A stretch of 64,000 nucleotides of DNA from Aequorivita sp. H23M31 (lineage in GTDB: Bacteria; Bacteroidota; Bacteroidia; Flavobacteriales; Flavobacteriaceae), in contig NZ_CP034951.1 of NCBI RefSeq assembly GCF_004022485.1, positions 2,604,001 to 2,668,000 on the forward strand. Reading direction: 5' to 3'. Shown piece by piece: positions 14,415-23,772 of the stretch. The stretch's first letter is position 1; each line of letters opens with the position of its first letter. The position numbers and the translations under genes are program-made. The notes beneath the pieces were generated by a model. The model saw only the letters and a list, made by a program, of their open reading frames with translations. It ran no database searches and had not been told where the DNA came from.

Positions 14415-14455
14415 TAAAAAAGCTCCCAGATTACTTTTTAATCTGAGAGCCTTTT
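14415..14455. terminator. intrinsic terminator after the TM2 gene
   Basis: The arms GCTCCCAGATTA and TAATCTGAGAGC flank a short TTTT loop, with an A-run on the left and a T-run on the right, so it can act in both directions. It ends the minus-strand TM2 gene and separates the island from the housekeeping region. Confidence 0.75.
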
Positions 14456-14462
14456 ATATAAA

Positions 14463-14807
14463 CTAGAACCAACCCTTTTTTCCTACCTGGTAGGTCTGGT
14501 AGAATTCTTCATCACTTTTGGTTAGGTATATTATACCTTCAATAAGGCCAATGATACTTCCCATTCCACAAGTAACAATTGTAATAACAATTTGAATGAT
14601 TCCTTCCTGAGTATAGCCGAGTATGAATTTGTGAACTCCAAAACCTCCTAGGACGATTCCCAGAATTCCCGCTAATACCTTTTTATTCTCTTGGGTATGT
14701 TGCACTTGGTTCCATCCTTCCTTAAACTCATTTGCAGTATTACTTGCCTGTCTTCTTGTGCTATCGTAACCTGTATTGTCTTGTTCTTCCATAATTAGTT
14801 TCGTCAT
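14463..14807 (-). CDS. TM2 domain-containing membrane protein
   Basis: This 114-residue protein has a polar N-terminus and a TM2 domain: AGILGIVLGGFGVHKFILGY, then EGIIQIVITIVTCGMGSIIG and LIEGIIYL. The GxxGxHxFxxG pattern in the first helix is the family hallmark. An in-frame ATG at 14792 (MEEQDNTG) is an equally good start. The function of bacterial TM2 proteins is not settled. Confidence 0.9.
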   Translation of the reverse strand: MTKLIMEEQDNTGYDSTRRQASNTANEFKEGWNQVQHTQENKKVLAGILGIVLGGFGVHKFILGYTQEGIIQIVITIVTCGMGSIIGLIEGIIYLTKSDEEFYQTYQVGKKGWF

Positions 14808-14886
14808 TAGTTAATATTCCGACTAAAAATAGGAAAAAGAGACCGATTAGCAATTCTTTCGAAGTATAATTGTAGATGGTGCTAGA

Positions 14887-15825
14887 TTACCTGAAGTCTT
14901 TTATAATCTTTTCAGCGATGGTGCGGGCCAGTCCGATTTTGCTTTCTACCGTCCATCCGGCAATATGCGGAGTCAATAGCACATTCTCCATATTAAAAAG
15001 TTCCTTGAGTGCAGTGGGGAAATTATCGGAATCAAAGAGGGTTTCGAAAGAGGATTTTTCATATTCCAAAACATCCAAACCAGCTCCCAGAATCTTTCCG
15101 GATTGCAGGGCATTAACCAAATCGACTGTGACCACACTTTTTCCGCGGGCGGTATTTATCAACCAAAATGGTTTTAAGAAGGAATTGATAAAATTGGAAT
15201 CTACCATTTTGTCCGTTAGGAGAGTCCAAGGAGTGTGAAGACTTAGCACATCGGCTTGTTGTTGTAATTCTTTTAAAGAAACTTGTTTGGCATTTTCATC
15301 TCCCACATTATTCTTGATGTCGTAACATAGAACTGTGCAATCAAATCCGCGCAGTTTTTTGGCGAAAGATTTGCCCATATTTCCATAGCCGATAATCCCC
15401 ACGGTTTTACCATCGAGTTCCACTCCGCGATTTGCTTCGCGGTTCCATTGACCATTTTTTACTTCTCGATCGGCTTTGTTGAGATTGTTGAATAAAGAAA
15501 GTAACATGCCCAAAGCATGTTCGCCAACGGCATTTCTGTTTCCCTCGGGAGCGGCGATCAGGTCAATTCCGAGTTCCTCGGCATATTCGATATCAATACT
15601 TTCCAGTCCAGCGCCTACTCTGGCAATAAATTTTAAATTTTTTCCGGCATCCAAAAATTGGCGGTCGATATTAAATCGACTTCGGATTATGATTCCGTCA
15701 TAATCTGGAATTATTCTTTCTACTTCTGTTTTGCTAGCCTTAAAATTTTCGACATTTTGGAAACCTGCTTTTTCAAGCATTTCGATCAATAAGTGATGAT
15801 TGCTGTCAATATGAAGAACTTTCAT
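14887..15825 (-). CDS. D-2-hydroxyacid dehydrogenase (phosphoglycerate dehydrogenase-like)
   Basis: This 312-residue NAD-dependent oxidoreductase shows IIGYGNMGKSFAKKLRGFD as the Rossmann loop (about 145-163). The catalytic Arg is in INTARGK, the Glu in GAGLDVLEYE and the His in LLTPHIAGWT. It lacks the ACT regulatory domain of long SerA forms. It interconverts 2-oxo acids and D-2-hydroxy acids, and 3-phosphoglycerate is a plausible substrate, unproven. A lipoprotein gene ends 11 bases upstream, so the two are probably co-transcribed. Confidence 0.9.
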   Translation of the reverse strand: MKVLHIDSNHHLLIEMLEKAGFQNVENFKASKTEVERIIPDYDGIIIRSRFNIDRQFLDAGKNLKFIARVGAGLESIDIEYAEELGIDLIAAPEGNRNAVGEHALGMLLSLFNNLNKADREVKNGQWNREANRGVELDGKTVGIIGYGNMGKSFAKKLRGFDCTVLCYDIKNNVGDENAKQVSLKELQQQADVLSLHTPWTLLTDKMVDSNFINSFLKPFWLINTARGKSVVTVDLVNALQSGKILGAGLDVLEYEKSSFETLFDSDNFPTALKELFNMENVLLTPHIAGWTVESKIGLARTIAEKIIKDFR

Positions 15826-15836
15826 GGTAGAAAAGA

Positions 15837-16361
15837 TTAATTCGGATTGTTGGGATTGGATTGGGGATAGGCAAGGTGTTCCTTTTCGGAGAGGTGGGAA
15901 ATTTTATAAAAATTTTCTTTGCCATTGAACAAATAGCCAAGCACTGCTTCATTCTTATTTAGCTCAAAGGGAAAGTTTCCAGAGGGTGTATTCGCAGCTT
16001 CTTTTACTGGATCAATATCCATTACAATATCATTTCGAGAAGAATTGGGAAAATCTGCGGTATATTCCCGTGGGTTTGCAGAGGATTTTTGAGCCTTAAT
16101 AATCTGGTTTTGGAAATAGATATTCTTTATCACCACATTTGGTTCCATGCTCCTAAAAGTAAGATGAACTTTTGTTCCAGAACCACCTTCTTCAATACCG
16201 GCTACCCATTTTTGGAAATAAGCATTTTCAATAGTGAATGGTGGATTTTCTTCGAATATCATTTTATCATCGGCGATTTTGCTACTCCCACAACTTCCTA
16301 TTCCAATAGAAAGAATAAAGAGAGGTATAAAAAGATAAGAGGTTTTTAAGAGATCAAGCAT
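15837..16361 (-). CDS. small lipoprotein of unknown function
   Basis: This 174-residue protein has a signal peptide ending in GIGSC, a good lipobox, so it should be lipid-anchored. The mature part contains FTIENAYFQKWVAGIEEGGS and VHLTFRSMEPNVVIKNIYFQ and is probably beta-rich. I know no function for it. It precedes the dehydrogenase gene by 11 bases. Confidence 0.85.
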   Translation of the reverse strand: MLDLLKTSYLFIPLFILSIGIGSCGSSKIADDKMIFEENPPFTIENAYFQKWVAGIEEGGSGTKVHLTFRSMEPNVVIKNIYFQNQIIKAQKSSANPREYTADFPNSSRNDIVMDIDPVKEAANTPSGNFPFELNKNEAVLGYLFNGKENFYKISHLSEKEHLAYPQSNPNNPN

Positions 16362-16415
16362 AAGTTGAAAGTATTAACGACTTCTAAAAGAACTGAGAAG
16401 ATCTATTATCCCAAT

Positions 16416-17405
16416 TTAAACAACTCCATTAGGTTCCACCCATTTGAAATAGTGGGTATCCACGGGTACTTTTACTCTTTCAGCAATACGAAGCATTCTA
16501 GAGGGAAGTTTGATCAAATAATCTCTTGCTTTTTCAGCGTCATCGGTTAAATTGGACATTTTGGAAATTTCCCAATGGGCATTCAATTTTTCCAAAATAT
16601 CGATATAATCATAAGTTGTATAAACTCCCAAGCGTTGCGCGGCATTACTGAAGTCATCAAAAGCTGAAGCCATTTTTCCACCGCTCTGTCTAAGATTTTG
16701 GGCAGGCATGATTATTTTTTTCTGCATCATATCTGCAAAAGCTAGCATCATTTCGCTTGTGTCGTATTCAAATATGGTTTTTACAAAATGACGATAGGCT
16801 AAATGGTGGCGCATTTCATCCCCAGCAATGATATTGCACATTTTGGCAAGCATTTTATTCCCTTTATCTTTTGCAATCTTCGCCACTCGTTTATGGGAAA
16901 TATTGGTTGCCAATTCCTGAAAACTGGTATAGACAAAATTTCGATAAGGATCCCGTCCTGTACCAACCTCAAATCCATCGTTAATTAAGTGGTGTGTAGT
17001 AATTTCGACCTCCCTCATATTTACTCTACCGGATAAATAAAGGTATTTATTCAAAGTATCTCCATGACGGTTTTCCTCTCCCGTCCATTGGCGGATCCAC
17101 TTGCTCCAACCGTTTCGGCCATGCTGATCCACTCCTTCCATATCCATCAACCAACTTTCGTAGGTTGGCAATGCTTCCTCGGTTACCATATCACCCACAA
17201 GCACAATCCAGAAATCATAGCCCAATTCCTTCGCTTCCTCACGAAGTTGGGTTACCTCATCCATATAGTTTTCTTTTTGGAAATTAGGCAACATATCTGT
17301 TGGCTGCCAGATTTCCTCTACAGGTAAAAGGTATTTGTCAATATAATTATCGACTTCCTTTTCAACCGTTTGCATAACTTCCAATCTGATGTTCTTAAGT
17401 GCCAT
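16416..17405 (-). CDS. acyl-[acyl-carrier-protein] desaturase (stearoyl-ACP desaturase type)
   Basis: This 329-residue soluble di-iron enzyme introduces a cis double bond into an acyl chain on ACP, using O2 and reduced ferredoxin. Iron ligands are visible in EENRHGD (about 110-116), E164 in SFQELATNISH and the second E-x-x-H in GDEMRHH (197-200). A -7-like box TATATTTG lies on the minus strand at 17427-17434, about 22 bp before the start. Length is normal for the family. Confidence 0.95.
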   Translation of the reverse strand: MALKNIRLEVMQTVEKEVDNYIDKYLLPVEEIWQPTDMLPNFQKENYMDEVTQLREEAKELGYDFWIVLVGDMVTEEALPTYESWLMDMEGVDQHGRNGWSKWIRQWTGEENRHGDTLNKYLYLSGRVNMREVEITTHHLINDGFEVGTGRDPYRNFVYTSFQELATNISHKRVAKIAKDKGNKMLAKMCNIIAGDEMRHHLAYRHFVKTIFEYDTSEMMLAFADMMQKKIIMPAQNLRQSGGKMASAFDDFSNAAQRLGVYTTYDYIDILEKLNAHWEISKMSNLTDDAEKARDYLIKLPSRMLRIAERVKVPVDTHYFKWVEPNGVV

Positions 17406-17468
17406 AATTTTCTTTTAGGGGATTTACAAATATAGGTAGGAGAGGGCTTATTTAGTAATAAAAAAGTC

Positions 17469-18194
17469 TTAATTCCTACCTTTTTCATTAGGGTAGAGCA
17501 AATGCACGGGATCGCTTTGCCAAATTTGTTTGGTATCCACATCGAGCATGGATAATGAACCCTTATAAGCAGCACCGGTGTCGACATTCCAGACGTTGGC
17601 AAAATTAGCAGGCTTGTCATATCCCACGCGGGTTACGGGAGTATGACCGATAAATATTTCTTTGAAAAGTTTTAGTCTTTTTGGAAATCTGTTATCATTT
17701 TCAGAAATGCTTATGTCCATCGCGCAAGCCATCTCCCATAAGGTTCTATCCCAATAGACCAAGTTGGGATAATATTCGTATTCAGGACCCGCTTGATTTG
17801 TAAATCCCGCATGAACGAAAAGGCGGTTTTCGGAATCGATATGGTAATTGACCAGATTCTCAAAAAACCTTCTGTGTATTTCCTTCAGTCCTCTTGAAAT
17901 ATTCATGTAGCTTTTAACGCTTGTTTCTCCGCCTTGCGATAGCCACATAGGATTGGATTCTCCAGAAGCTAAATATTTATAAAACAGTTCGTCATGGTTT
18001 CCACGAATAAAAACGCATTCATTTTTGTGCGAAAAATCTATTAAAAATGAAATTACCTCGACGGTTTCACTCCATCCATCCACATAATCCCCAACAAAAA
18101 TATACTTTGTTTTAGCAGGAAGATCTGCTCTTTCAATCAATTGGGTCAAAGCTCTAAACCCACCATGGATGTCTCCTATTACTACTGTTCTCAT
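17469..18194 (-). CDS. metallophosphoesterase / serine-threonine protein phosphatase
   Basis: This 241-residue protein carries the PPP-family metal motifs GDIHG (7-11), GDYVDG (35-40) and GNHDE (65-69), with later His ligands in LFVHAGF and IGHTPV. It resembles PrpA/ApaH-like bacterial phosphatases. It could dephosphorylate proteins or dinucleoside polyphosphates; the substrate cannot be told from sequence. It is transcribed toward the desaturase gene. Confidence 0.9.
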   Translation of the reverse strand: MRTVVIGDIHGGFRALTQLIERADLPAKTKYIFVGDYVDGWSETVEVISFLIDFSHKNECVFIRGNHDELFYKYLASGESNPMWLSQGGETSVKSYMNISRGLKEIHRRFFENLVNYHIDSENRLFVHAGFTNQAGPEYEYYPNLVYWDRTLWEMACAMDISISENDNRFPKRLKLFKEIFIGHTPVTRVGYDKPANFANVWNVDTGAAYKGSLSMLDVDTKQIWQSDPVHLLYPNEKGRN

Positions 18195-18284
18195 TCGGAA
18201 AATATAATCAATTCCTTATTTCCAACAGTTAATAATTTTATAATTCTCTCAGGTTCGCATAACCTTTAATAGTAAAATTTTAAA

Positions 18285-19270
18285 TTACTCTCTGATGAAT
18301 TTCAATGAATATTTATCTGCTTCAGAAGTAATAACCTGCATAAAATATATTCCAGGATTTAATTGTGACACGTCGATTTCTTGGGAAACGTTTTCTAAGG
18401 ATTGAACTAATTTTCCTTCAACCGAAAAAATTTGGATATGTTCTACATCCGAAGAAATACCCCTTAAATATATTTTATTCGAGGTGGGATTGGGATAAAT
18501 TACTAATTTTTCAAATGAATTTGAAGGAGTGGAAAGCACTTCGCATTCTTCAGTTACGCGAGCATATCTGGCTTCCTGTAATAGACATCCAGCCATACAA
18601 TCATATGCATAAAGAATAAAAGTAAATAAGTCTCCATCCACTATAATATCGCAGACTTCGATGGGGCGGTTATCGATATAATAAGGAATTCCAGTGTAAT
18701 TAAAGCGAACGGACATGTCAGAAATATTGACTGTAGCCCTGTCTATAGTTTCAATTGCCTCAAAGTCATCAATCAAGGCATACATATTCAAGAAATCGAA
18801 ATTAGTTTCCAAATGGAAATGGGTGCATTCACAAGTTGGCAAAACGATATAATTAAAAATGGAAAGTTGATATTGTGCCATCAAATTATCCAATGCGGGG
18901 ATACCCGAAATGCCAGTATTCTTAAAATCCTCAATCCATGGAACATCATTAGCTACTCGGATAATAATTTTTTTGTATTCAATTTGGTAATTATATTCCG
19001 AATTAACGTGAATTTTAAAATCGTTGAAAATAGAGTCTACAACCGAACTGTTAAAAGGATTTTCGTATAAGGCCGACAACCGTTCCAGATATGGAATATA
19101 GCGCGTCTCGGGAAGGAAAGGGATCTAAAGTATCGCTTCTAATCTCTCGCATAGCCAAAAGCTGTGCGTCCAACTTATAGTTATCTTGAATAAATGGATT
19201 TATAGAGCATTGGGAAAACCCCTCAAATCCTAAAATCGCAAGAAGTAGAAGAAGTATAGTTTTTTTTCAT
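18285..19270 (-). pseudogene. T9SS-secreted protein gene with frameshifted 5' end
   Basis: The intact part (18285-19079, opening TTG-SALYENPFNSS) ends in a typical type A T9SS sorting domain: VIYPNPTSNKIYLRGISS, then IQIFSVEGKLVQSL and LNPGIYFMQVI. It has no signal peptide. One exists upstream in another frame (KTILLLLLAILGFEGFSQ), starting at the ATG at 19270 if one A is dropped from an A8 run (19260-19267). A second shift at about 19115 is needed to reach LPETRYIPYLERLSALYEN. So two single-base indels separate the signal peptide from the body, either real decay or homopolymer sequencing errors. The function of the body is unknown. Confidence 0.7.
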
Positions 19271-19308
19271 AACCTATAAAGTTTAGATCTTCCTAAGATA
19301 CGATAAAA

Positions 19309-20445
19309 TTAATTATAACTCACCTTCCTCAATATCCGTAGCGATTCCTTTGAAAGCTGATAAGCTGCTGAATTATACTCTCTTAAAAACTCTTTAGCTT
19401 CCTGAAGTTTCTCTTTTGCATCCTCAAATCCGTTTAAAAAACAAATTAAATACGTGGAGGGAAGATGCTGTAAATCTTTGCTTTCAGAAGAATTTAAAGG
19501 GACTTTCCTTTTAAGTTTTTCCAATATTGAATTGTTGGCATTATAAATATGAAAAAGTGTTTTTTTATTGAATTGAGGTGGCTCAAAAAGCAATTTCGAA
19601 TCCATTTGATACGACCCGTTTTCTTGGAAATGAATTGTTACCTCTTCCAACGGATAATATTTAAATTGATCATTTAGCCCCAAATGCACATATTCTACCA
19701 TTTGAAAATAATCATCCGTATAGCTTATGGTAATCTCATCCAAAGCCGAATAAAAAAGGCGTACTTGTTCATTGATAAGTTCAATATCCACACGGGAATA
19801 ATAAGTTTCATCCTTAACTCTTTTAGGATTTCCCGCCCAACACAAAACGAATTGTTCCTTAAAAACTTTGTAGTGGCTTTCAAAGTCCTTGTGGCGATTA
19901 TTGATAAAATCAAGAACGCCGTCCAAGGTCATTTCGATATTGTTTTTTGCCGCATTTTCTATCGATTTTACAATTTCGGAATTGACATCTTTTATTTCAA
20001 TATCAAAAGTCTTGGGCATTGAGATGCTGCCATCGCGAAGAAAAATAGACCCGCCCCAATATTTCCATATATTTTTTCGAAGTGAAGTAATTTTTCCGTT
20101 GGGCCTTATGGTTACCAAACCCAACACTTTATCGGATGGCAAATTTGGAAAGGCAACGTTTTCATAAGAAATTAAGGACGGATTGGTTAAATACGCATTT
20201 ATAAGATTCTGTATTTTGCTATCGTCAAAGAAATCGGTCCCGATAATTTCATTGGTTTCATCTTCAACTCCGATTACAATAAACGAATTGTTCGCCGGAT
20301 TGCTATTGCTCAGGGCACAGATATGTTTTAAAAATTTTGCCTTACCCTCTTTTGTTCCAAGATCTATTTTTCGCTTTTTATCATAGAAACTGCTCTCGTC
20401 ATTGTGGGCGAGTAGGTTTTTGATAAGAAGGCGTTTATTGATCAT
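19309..20445 (-). CDS. AlbA_2 (Schlafen-like) putative ATP-binding protein
   Basis: The N-terminal 150 residues of this 378-residue protein show the AlbA_2 pattern: FYDKKRKIDLGTKEGKAKFL, then NSFIVIGVEDETNEIIGTDF, PNLPSDKVLGLVTIRPN and GSIFLRDGSISMP. This domain is common in Schlafen-related regulators, and some members act in defence. The rest is unfamiliar. It stands alone, with about 240 bp of non-coding DNA upstream. Function is not known. Confidence 0.75.
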   Translation of the reverse strand: MINKRLLIKNLLAHNDESSFYDKKRKIDLGTKEGKAKFLKHICALSNSNPANNSFIVIGVEDETNEIIGTDFFDDSKIQNLINAYLTNPSLISYENVAFPNLPSDKVLGLVTIRPNGKITSLRKNIWKYWGGSIFLRDGSISMPKTFDIEIKDVNSEIVKSIENAAKNNIEMTLDGVLDFINNRHKDFESHYKVFKEQFVLCWAGNPKRVKDETYYSRVDIELINEQVRLFYSALDEITISYTDDYFQMVEYVHLGLNDQFKYYPLEEVTIHFQENGSYQMDSKLLFEPPQFNKKTLFHIYNANNSILEKLKRKVPLNSSESKDLQHLPSTYLICFLNGFEDAKEKLQEAKEFLREYNSAAYQLSKESLRILRKVSYN

Positions 20446-20685
20446 ATTTTATTGTTTCAGGTTTCAGGTTTAATGTTTGTCTGAATAGTAGTCTTTTAGG
20501 TTATAAATTTCCAAGGTGTGCTAATCATATTTGTAGCCTTTTCTGTGGGAGTTCTTTAAATATTTCTAGTGAGTTGCCAAATTTGTAAATCCTCAAATTT
20601 CTCAATTTTAGCCATAATCTTATTTTCAAAATTTAAACATTTAACAAGCAACTTTTAACCTGCATCGTCATTCAACCTGTAATTT

Positions 20686-21450
20686 TTAACTTGTAACCTT
20701 ATTTACAATTGTCGAGGACGCTTGATCCAAACACATCACGGTTAAATCGGCAATATTCACGTGTGGCGGACGGGTTACGGCAAACCATATAATGTCCGCA
20801 ATATCTTCTGGTTTTAAGGGAGTGAAACCTTGGTACACTTTTTCGGCTCGTTCATTGTCTCCTTTAAATCGGACTTCGCTGAATTCCGTTTCCACAAGTC
20901 CTGGGTTTATGGCTCCCACTTTTATACCTTTTCCATTCAAGTCAATTCGCATTCCCTGATTGAGGGCATCCACGGCAAATTTGCTGGCGCAATACACATT
21001 TCCTTTAGGATAAACTTCCTTGCCGGCAGTGCTTCCGATGTTAATGATGTGTCCCGATTTGCGTTCAATCATGTTTGGTAAAATGGCGTTGGTTACATAT
21101 AATAACCCTTTCACATTAATGTCCAACATTGCATCCCAATCCTCCGTTTTTCCCTCGTCTATTGTGTCCAATCCGTGGGCATTGCCGGCGTTGTTTATCA
21201 GAATGTCTATGTCTGAAAAATTTGCTGGAATTGATTTTATTGCCCACTCAACTTTCTCCTTGTCACGTACGTCAAAATTGAGGATAATGACTTCCGTGAT
21301 TGCTGAAAGTTCTTCAGAAAGTTTTTGGAGCCGTTCCTCGCGCCTTCCGCAGATTATTATCCTGATTCCGTTTTGTGCAAAAAGTCTTGCTGTTGCTCTC
21401 CCAATTCCGGAAGTGGCTCCCGTTATAATTGCAGTTTTATTATTTTTCAT
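20686..21450 (-). CDS. SDR-family NAD(P)-dependent oxidoreductase
   Basis: This 254-residue classical short-chain dehydrogenase has the cofactor motif TGATSGIGRATA (about 10-21), NNAG, and the active-site Ser in NIGSTAGKE followed by YCASK (Tyr and Lys). The sequence is close to the YdfG/serine-3-dehydrogenase branch (LRGSVG replaced here by INPGLVETEFS). Substrate probably a small hydroxy acid or serine-like compound; this is inference. Confidence 0.9.
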   Translation of the reverse strand: MKNNKTAIITGATSGIGRATARLFAQNGIRIIICGRREERLQKLSEELSAITEVIILNFDVRDKEKVEWAIKSIPANFSDIDILINNAGNAHGLDTIDEGKTEDWDAMLDINVKGLLYVTNAILPNMIERKSGHIINIGSTAGKEVYPKGNVYCASKFAVDALNQGMRIDLNGKGIKVGAINPGLVETEFSEVRFKGDNERAEKVYQGFTPLKPEDIADIIWFAVTRPPHVNIADLTVMCLDQASSTIVNKVTS

Positions 21451-21731
21451 ATATATTCTTATTTTAGTTTTTAGGGTTAAAACTTCTGATGTGCAGAAAA
21501 TGAATTTAAATTGTTCGGGATACTATTTTTCTTTTTAAAATTACTATTTCTTCCGAAAAATTATTTCAATTTCTAGGATTAAGGAATTTTTAATGAAAAC
21601 GCTATTTTTTTGGCTGAACTTTAAAGTTTTAGCATTCTACATTTAACCAATTATTAACAAGGTTTTTAGCAATTTATGTACAATTTGCAGCGTCTTTTTA
21701 CAGAGCATTCTACATTGAATCTAAATACAGT

Positions 21732-22736
21732 ATGGAAAATACAAATTCGACCTTTGACATTGGGGCATTAAATGAAAAGATTGAAAGAGAAAGTGCATTT
21801 GTGGACATTCTTTCAATGGAAATGAACAAAGTAATCGTTGGCCAAAAACATATGGTGGAACGATTGATGATCGGTCTATTGGGCCAGGGCCATATTCTTT
21901 TGGAAGGAGTTCCAGGCTTGGCCAAAACCCTTGCCATAAATACCTTATCGAAAGCAGTTCACGGTACCTTTAGCCGAATCCAATTTACGCCGGATTTACT
22001 ACCTGCCGACGTTATAGGAACTCTTATTTACAACATGAAACTTAACGATTTCAGCATTAAAAAGGGTCCTATTTTTGCCAATTTTGTACTTGCTGATGAG
22101 ATTAACCGTGCGCCAGCCAAAGTGCAATCTGCACTGTTGGAGGCGATGCAGGAGAAACAAGTTACTATCGGCGATACTACTTTTAAACTGGATAAGCCAT
22201 TTTTGGTTATGGCTACCCAAAACCCAATCGAACAGGAAGGTACTTACCCACTGCCGGAAGCGCAAGTGGACCGTTTTATGCTAAAAACGGTAATAAAATA
22301 TCCCCAGCTGAACGAAGAACAACTTATTATCCGTCAGAACCTGAAAGAAGAATACGAGCAGGTAAATCCCGTGGCAACTTTGGAGCAGATAAAAAGAGCA
22401 CAAGCAGCCGTGCGGGAGGTTTATATGGACGAAAAGATAGAAAAGTATATTCTCGATATAATCTTTGCCACTCGGACCCCAGAAAACTTCGGACTTGCCG
22501 ATATTAAGCCACTAATCAATTTTGGCGCCTCTCCACGTGGAAGTATAAACCTCGCAATAGCTTCAAAATGCTATGCCTTTATCCGCCGTCGTGGTTATGT
22601 TGTACCCGAGGATGTTCGCGCAGTGGTTAACGACGTATTGCGCCACAGAATCGGTATAACCTACGAAGCCGAAGCCGAAAACATTACTTCCGAAGATCTT
22701 ATCAACAAGATCGTGAATGTTATTGAAGTACCGTAG
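21732..22736 (+). CDS. MoxR-family AAA+ ATPase
   Basis: The 334-residue ATPase has Walker A GVPGLAKT (59-66), Walker B FVLADEINRA (118-127) and the sensor stretch ATQNPIEQEGTYPLPEAQVD. MoxR proteins act as chaperone-like ATPases for von Willebrand A (VWA) proteins. It leads the Bat operon (DUF58, BatA, BatB, BatC, BatD, BatE), widely kept in Bacteroidota and linked to envelope stress and aerotolerance. About 280 bp of AT-rich DNA upstream should hold the operon promoter. Confidence 0.95.
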   Translation: MENTNSTFDIGALNEKIERESAFVDILSMEMNKVIVGQKHMVERLMIGLLGQGHILLEGVPGLAKTLAINTLSKAVHGTFSRIQFTPDLLPADVIGTLIYNMKLNDFSIKKGPIFANFVLADEINRAPAKVQSALLEAMQEKQVTIGDTTFKLDKPFLVMATQNPIEQEGTYPLPEAQVDRFMLKTVIKYPQLNEEQLIIRQNLKEEYEQVNPVATLEQIKRAQAAVREVYMDEKIEKYILDIIFATRTPENFGLADIKPLINFGASPRGSINLAIASKCYAFIRRRGYVVPEDVRAVVNDVLRHRIGITYEAEAENITSEDLINKIVNVIEVP

Positions 22737-22863
22737 TCCCCCAAACCCCTACCTACCTGCCCCTTCGGCAGGAAGGCCTAGAGGGGGCTTCCAGATTGTG
22801 AAAAAATGAAAATATTTAAGGAAAATCGAAATTTAAAAGTCCTCCCCTCTGGGGAGGACTTAG
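22733..22863. repeat. two palindromic repeats between moxR and the DUF58 gene
   Basis: The first repeat contains CCTGCCCCTTCGGCAGG inside CCCCC...GGGGG flanks (about 22739-22790). The second is a perfect 11-bp inverted repeat, AAGTCCTCCCC (22837-22847) and GGGGAGGACTT (22851-22861), that ends just before the first possible ATG of the next gene. Both look like dispersed repeats that have landed in an operon spacer. Confidence 0.75.
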
Positions 22864-23736
22864 ATGGGGAAAATGGATACTAAAGAACTTCTTCAAAAAG
22901 TACGGAAAATCGAAATCAAAACGCGTCGGCTTAGCGACAACGTTTTTGGTGGCGAATACCATAGTACTTTTAAAGGTCGAGGGATGACTTTTAGCGAAGT
23001 GCGCCAATATCAATTTGGTGATGATGTCCGGAATATAGATTGGAACGTTACCGCCCGATACAGCGAGCCCTTTGTAAAAGTTTTTGAAGAAGAGCGCGAG
23101 CTCACTCTTATGCTTTTGGTTGACATTAGCGGTTCGGAATTTTTTGGTACCCAAGAACAGTTTAAGAATGAAATTATTACTGAAATAGCAGCAACGCTGG
23201 CTTTTTCGGCTATGCAGAATAACGATAAAACGGGATTGATTCTTTTTTCGGATGAAATTGAGCTTTACATTCCTCCTAAAAAAGGAAAATCCCATGTGTT
23301 GCGAATCATACGTGAGCTGTTGGAATTTGAACCAAAAAGCAACAGAACAGACATTGCCAACGCCCTAAAGTTTTTGAGTAATGTTATGAAGAAGAAGGCG
23401 ATCGTATTTGTCCTCTCAGATTTTATCGATGATAATTATCGGGATACGCTAAGGATTGCTGCTAAAAAACACGATTTAACCGGAATTCGGGTTTATGATA
23501 AGGCTGAAGAAACCATTCCAAATTTGGGAATGGTGCAAATGGAGGATCAAGAAACGGGAGAATTGATTTTGGTAAATACAGGTTCTAAAAGTGTGCGGAA
23601 TCATTATTACGCATATCACCGAGAGCGGATAGATTACTTTGTGGATTCATTTACCAAAAGTGGAGCAGGAGCCTTGAGCTGCCGTGTGGATGAAAGTTAT
23701 GTGAAAAAATTACTTGGTTATTTTAAGAGACGTTGA
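22864..23736 (+). CDS. DUF58 domain-containing protein
   Basis: The ATG at 22864 gives MGKMDTKELLQ. The second ATG at 22873 (MDTKELLQKVRKIEIKTRRL) matches the usual start and is the better choice. The DUF58 core is RQYQFGDDVRNIDWNVTARY (48-67), followed by a VWA-like stretch with LLVDISGSEF, whose D-x-S-x-S form (87-91) may bind metal. Later VFVLSDFIDDNY is also typical. It probably works with MoxR and the BatA/BatB proteins. Confidence 0.93.
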   Translation: MGKMDTKELLQKVRKIEIKTRRLSDNVFGGEYHSTFKGRGMTFSEVRQYQFGDDVRNIDWNVTARYSEPFVKVFEEERELTLMLLVDISGSEFFGTQEQFKNEIITEIAATLAFSAMQNNDKTGLILFSDEIELYIPPKKGKSHVLRIIRELLEFEPKSNRTDIANALKFLSNVMKKKAIVFVLSDFIDDNYRDTLRIAAKKHDLTGIRVYDKAEETIPNLGMVQMEDQETGELILVNTGSKSVRNHYYAYHRERIDYFVDSFTKSGAGALSCRVDESYVKKLLGYFKRR

Positions 23737-23772
23737 TAGACGAGATTTTAGATGTTAGAGGTTAGATTAAAT

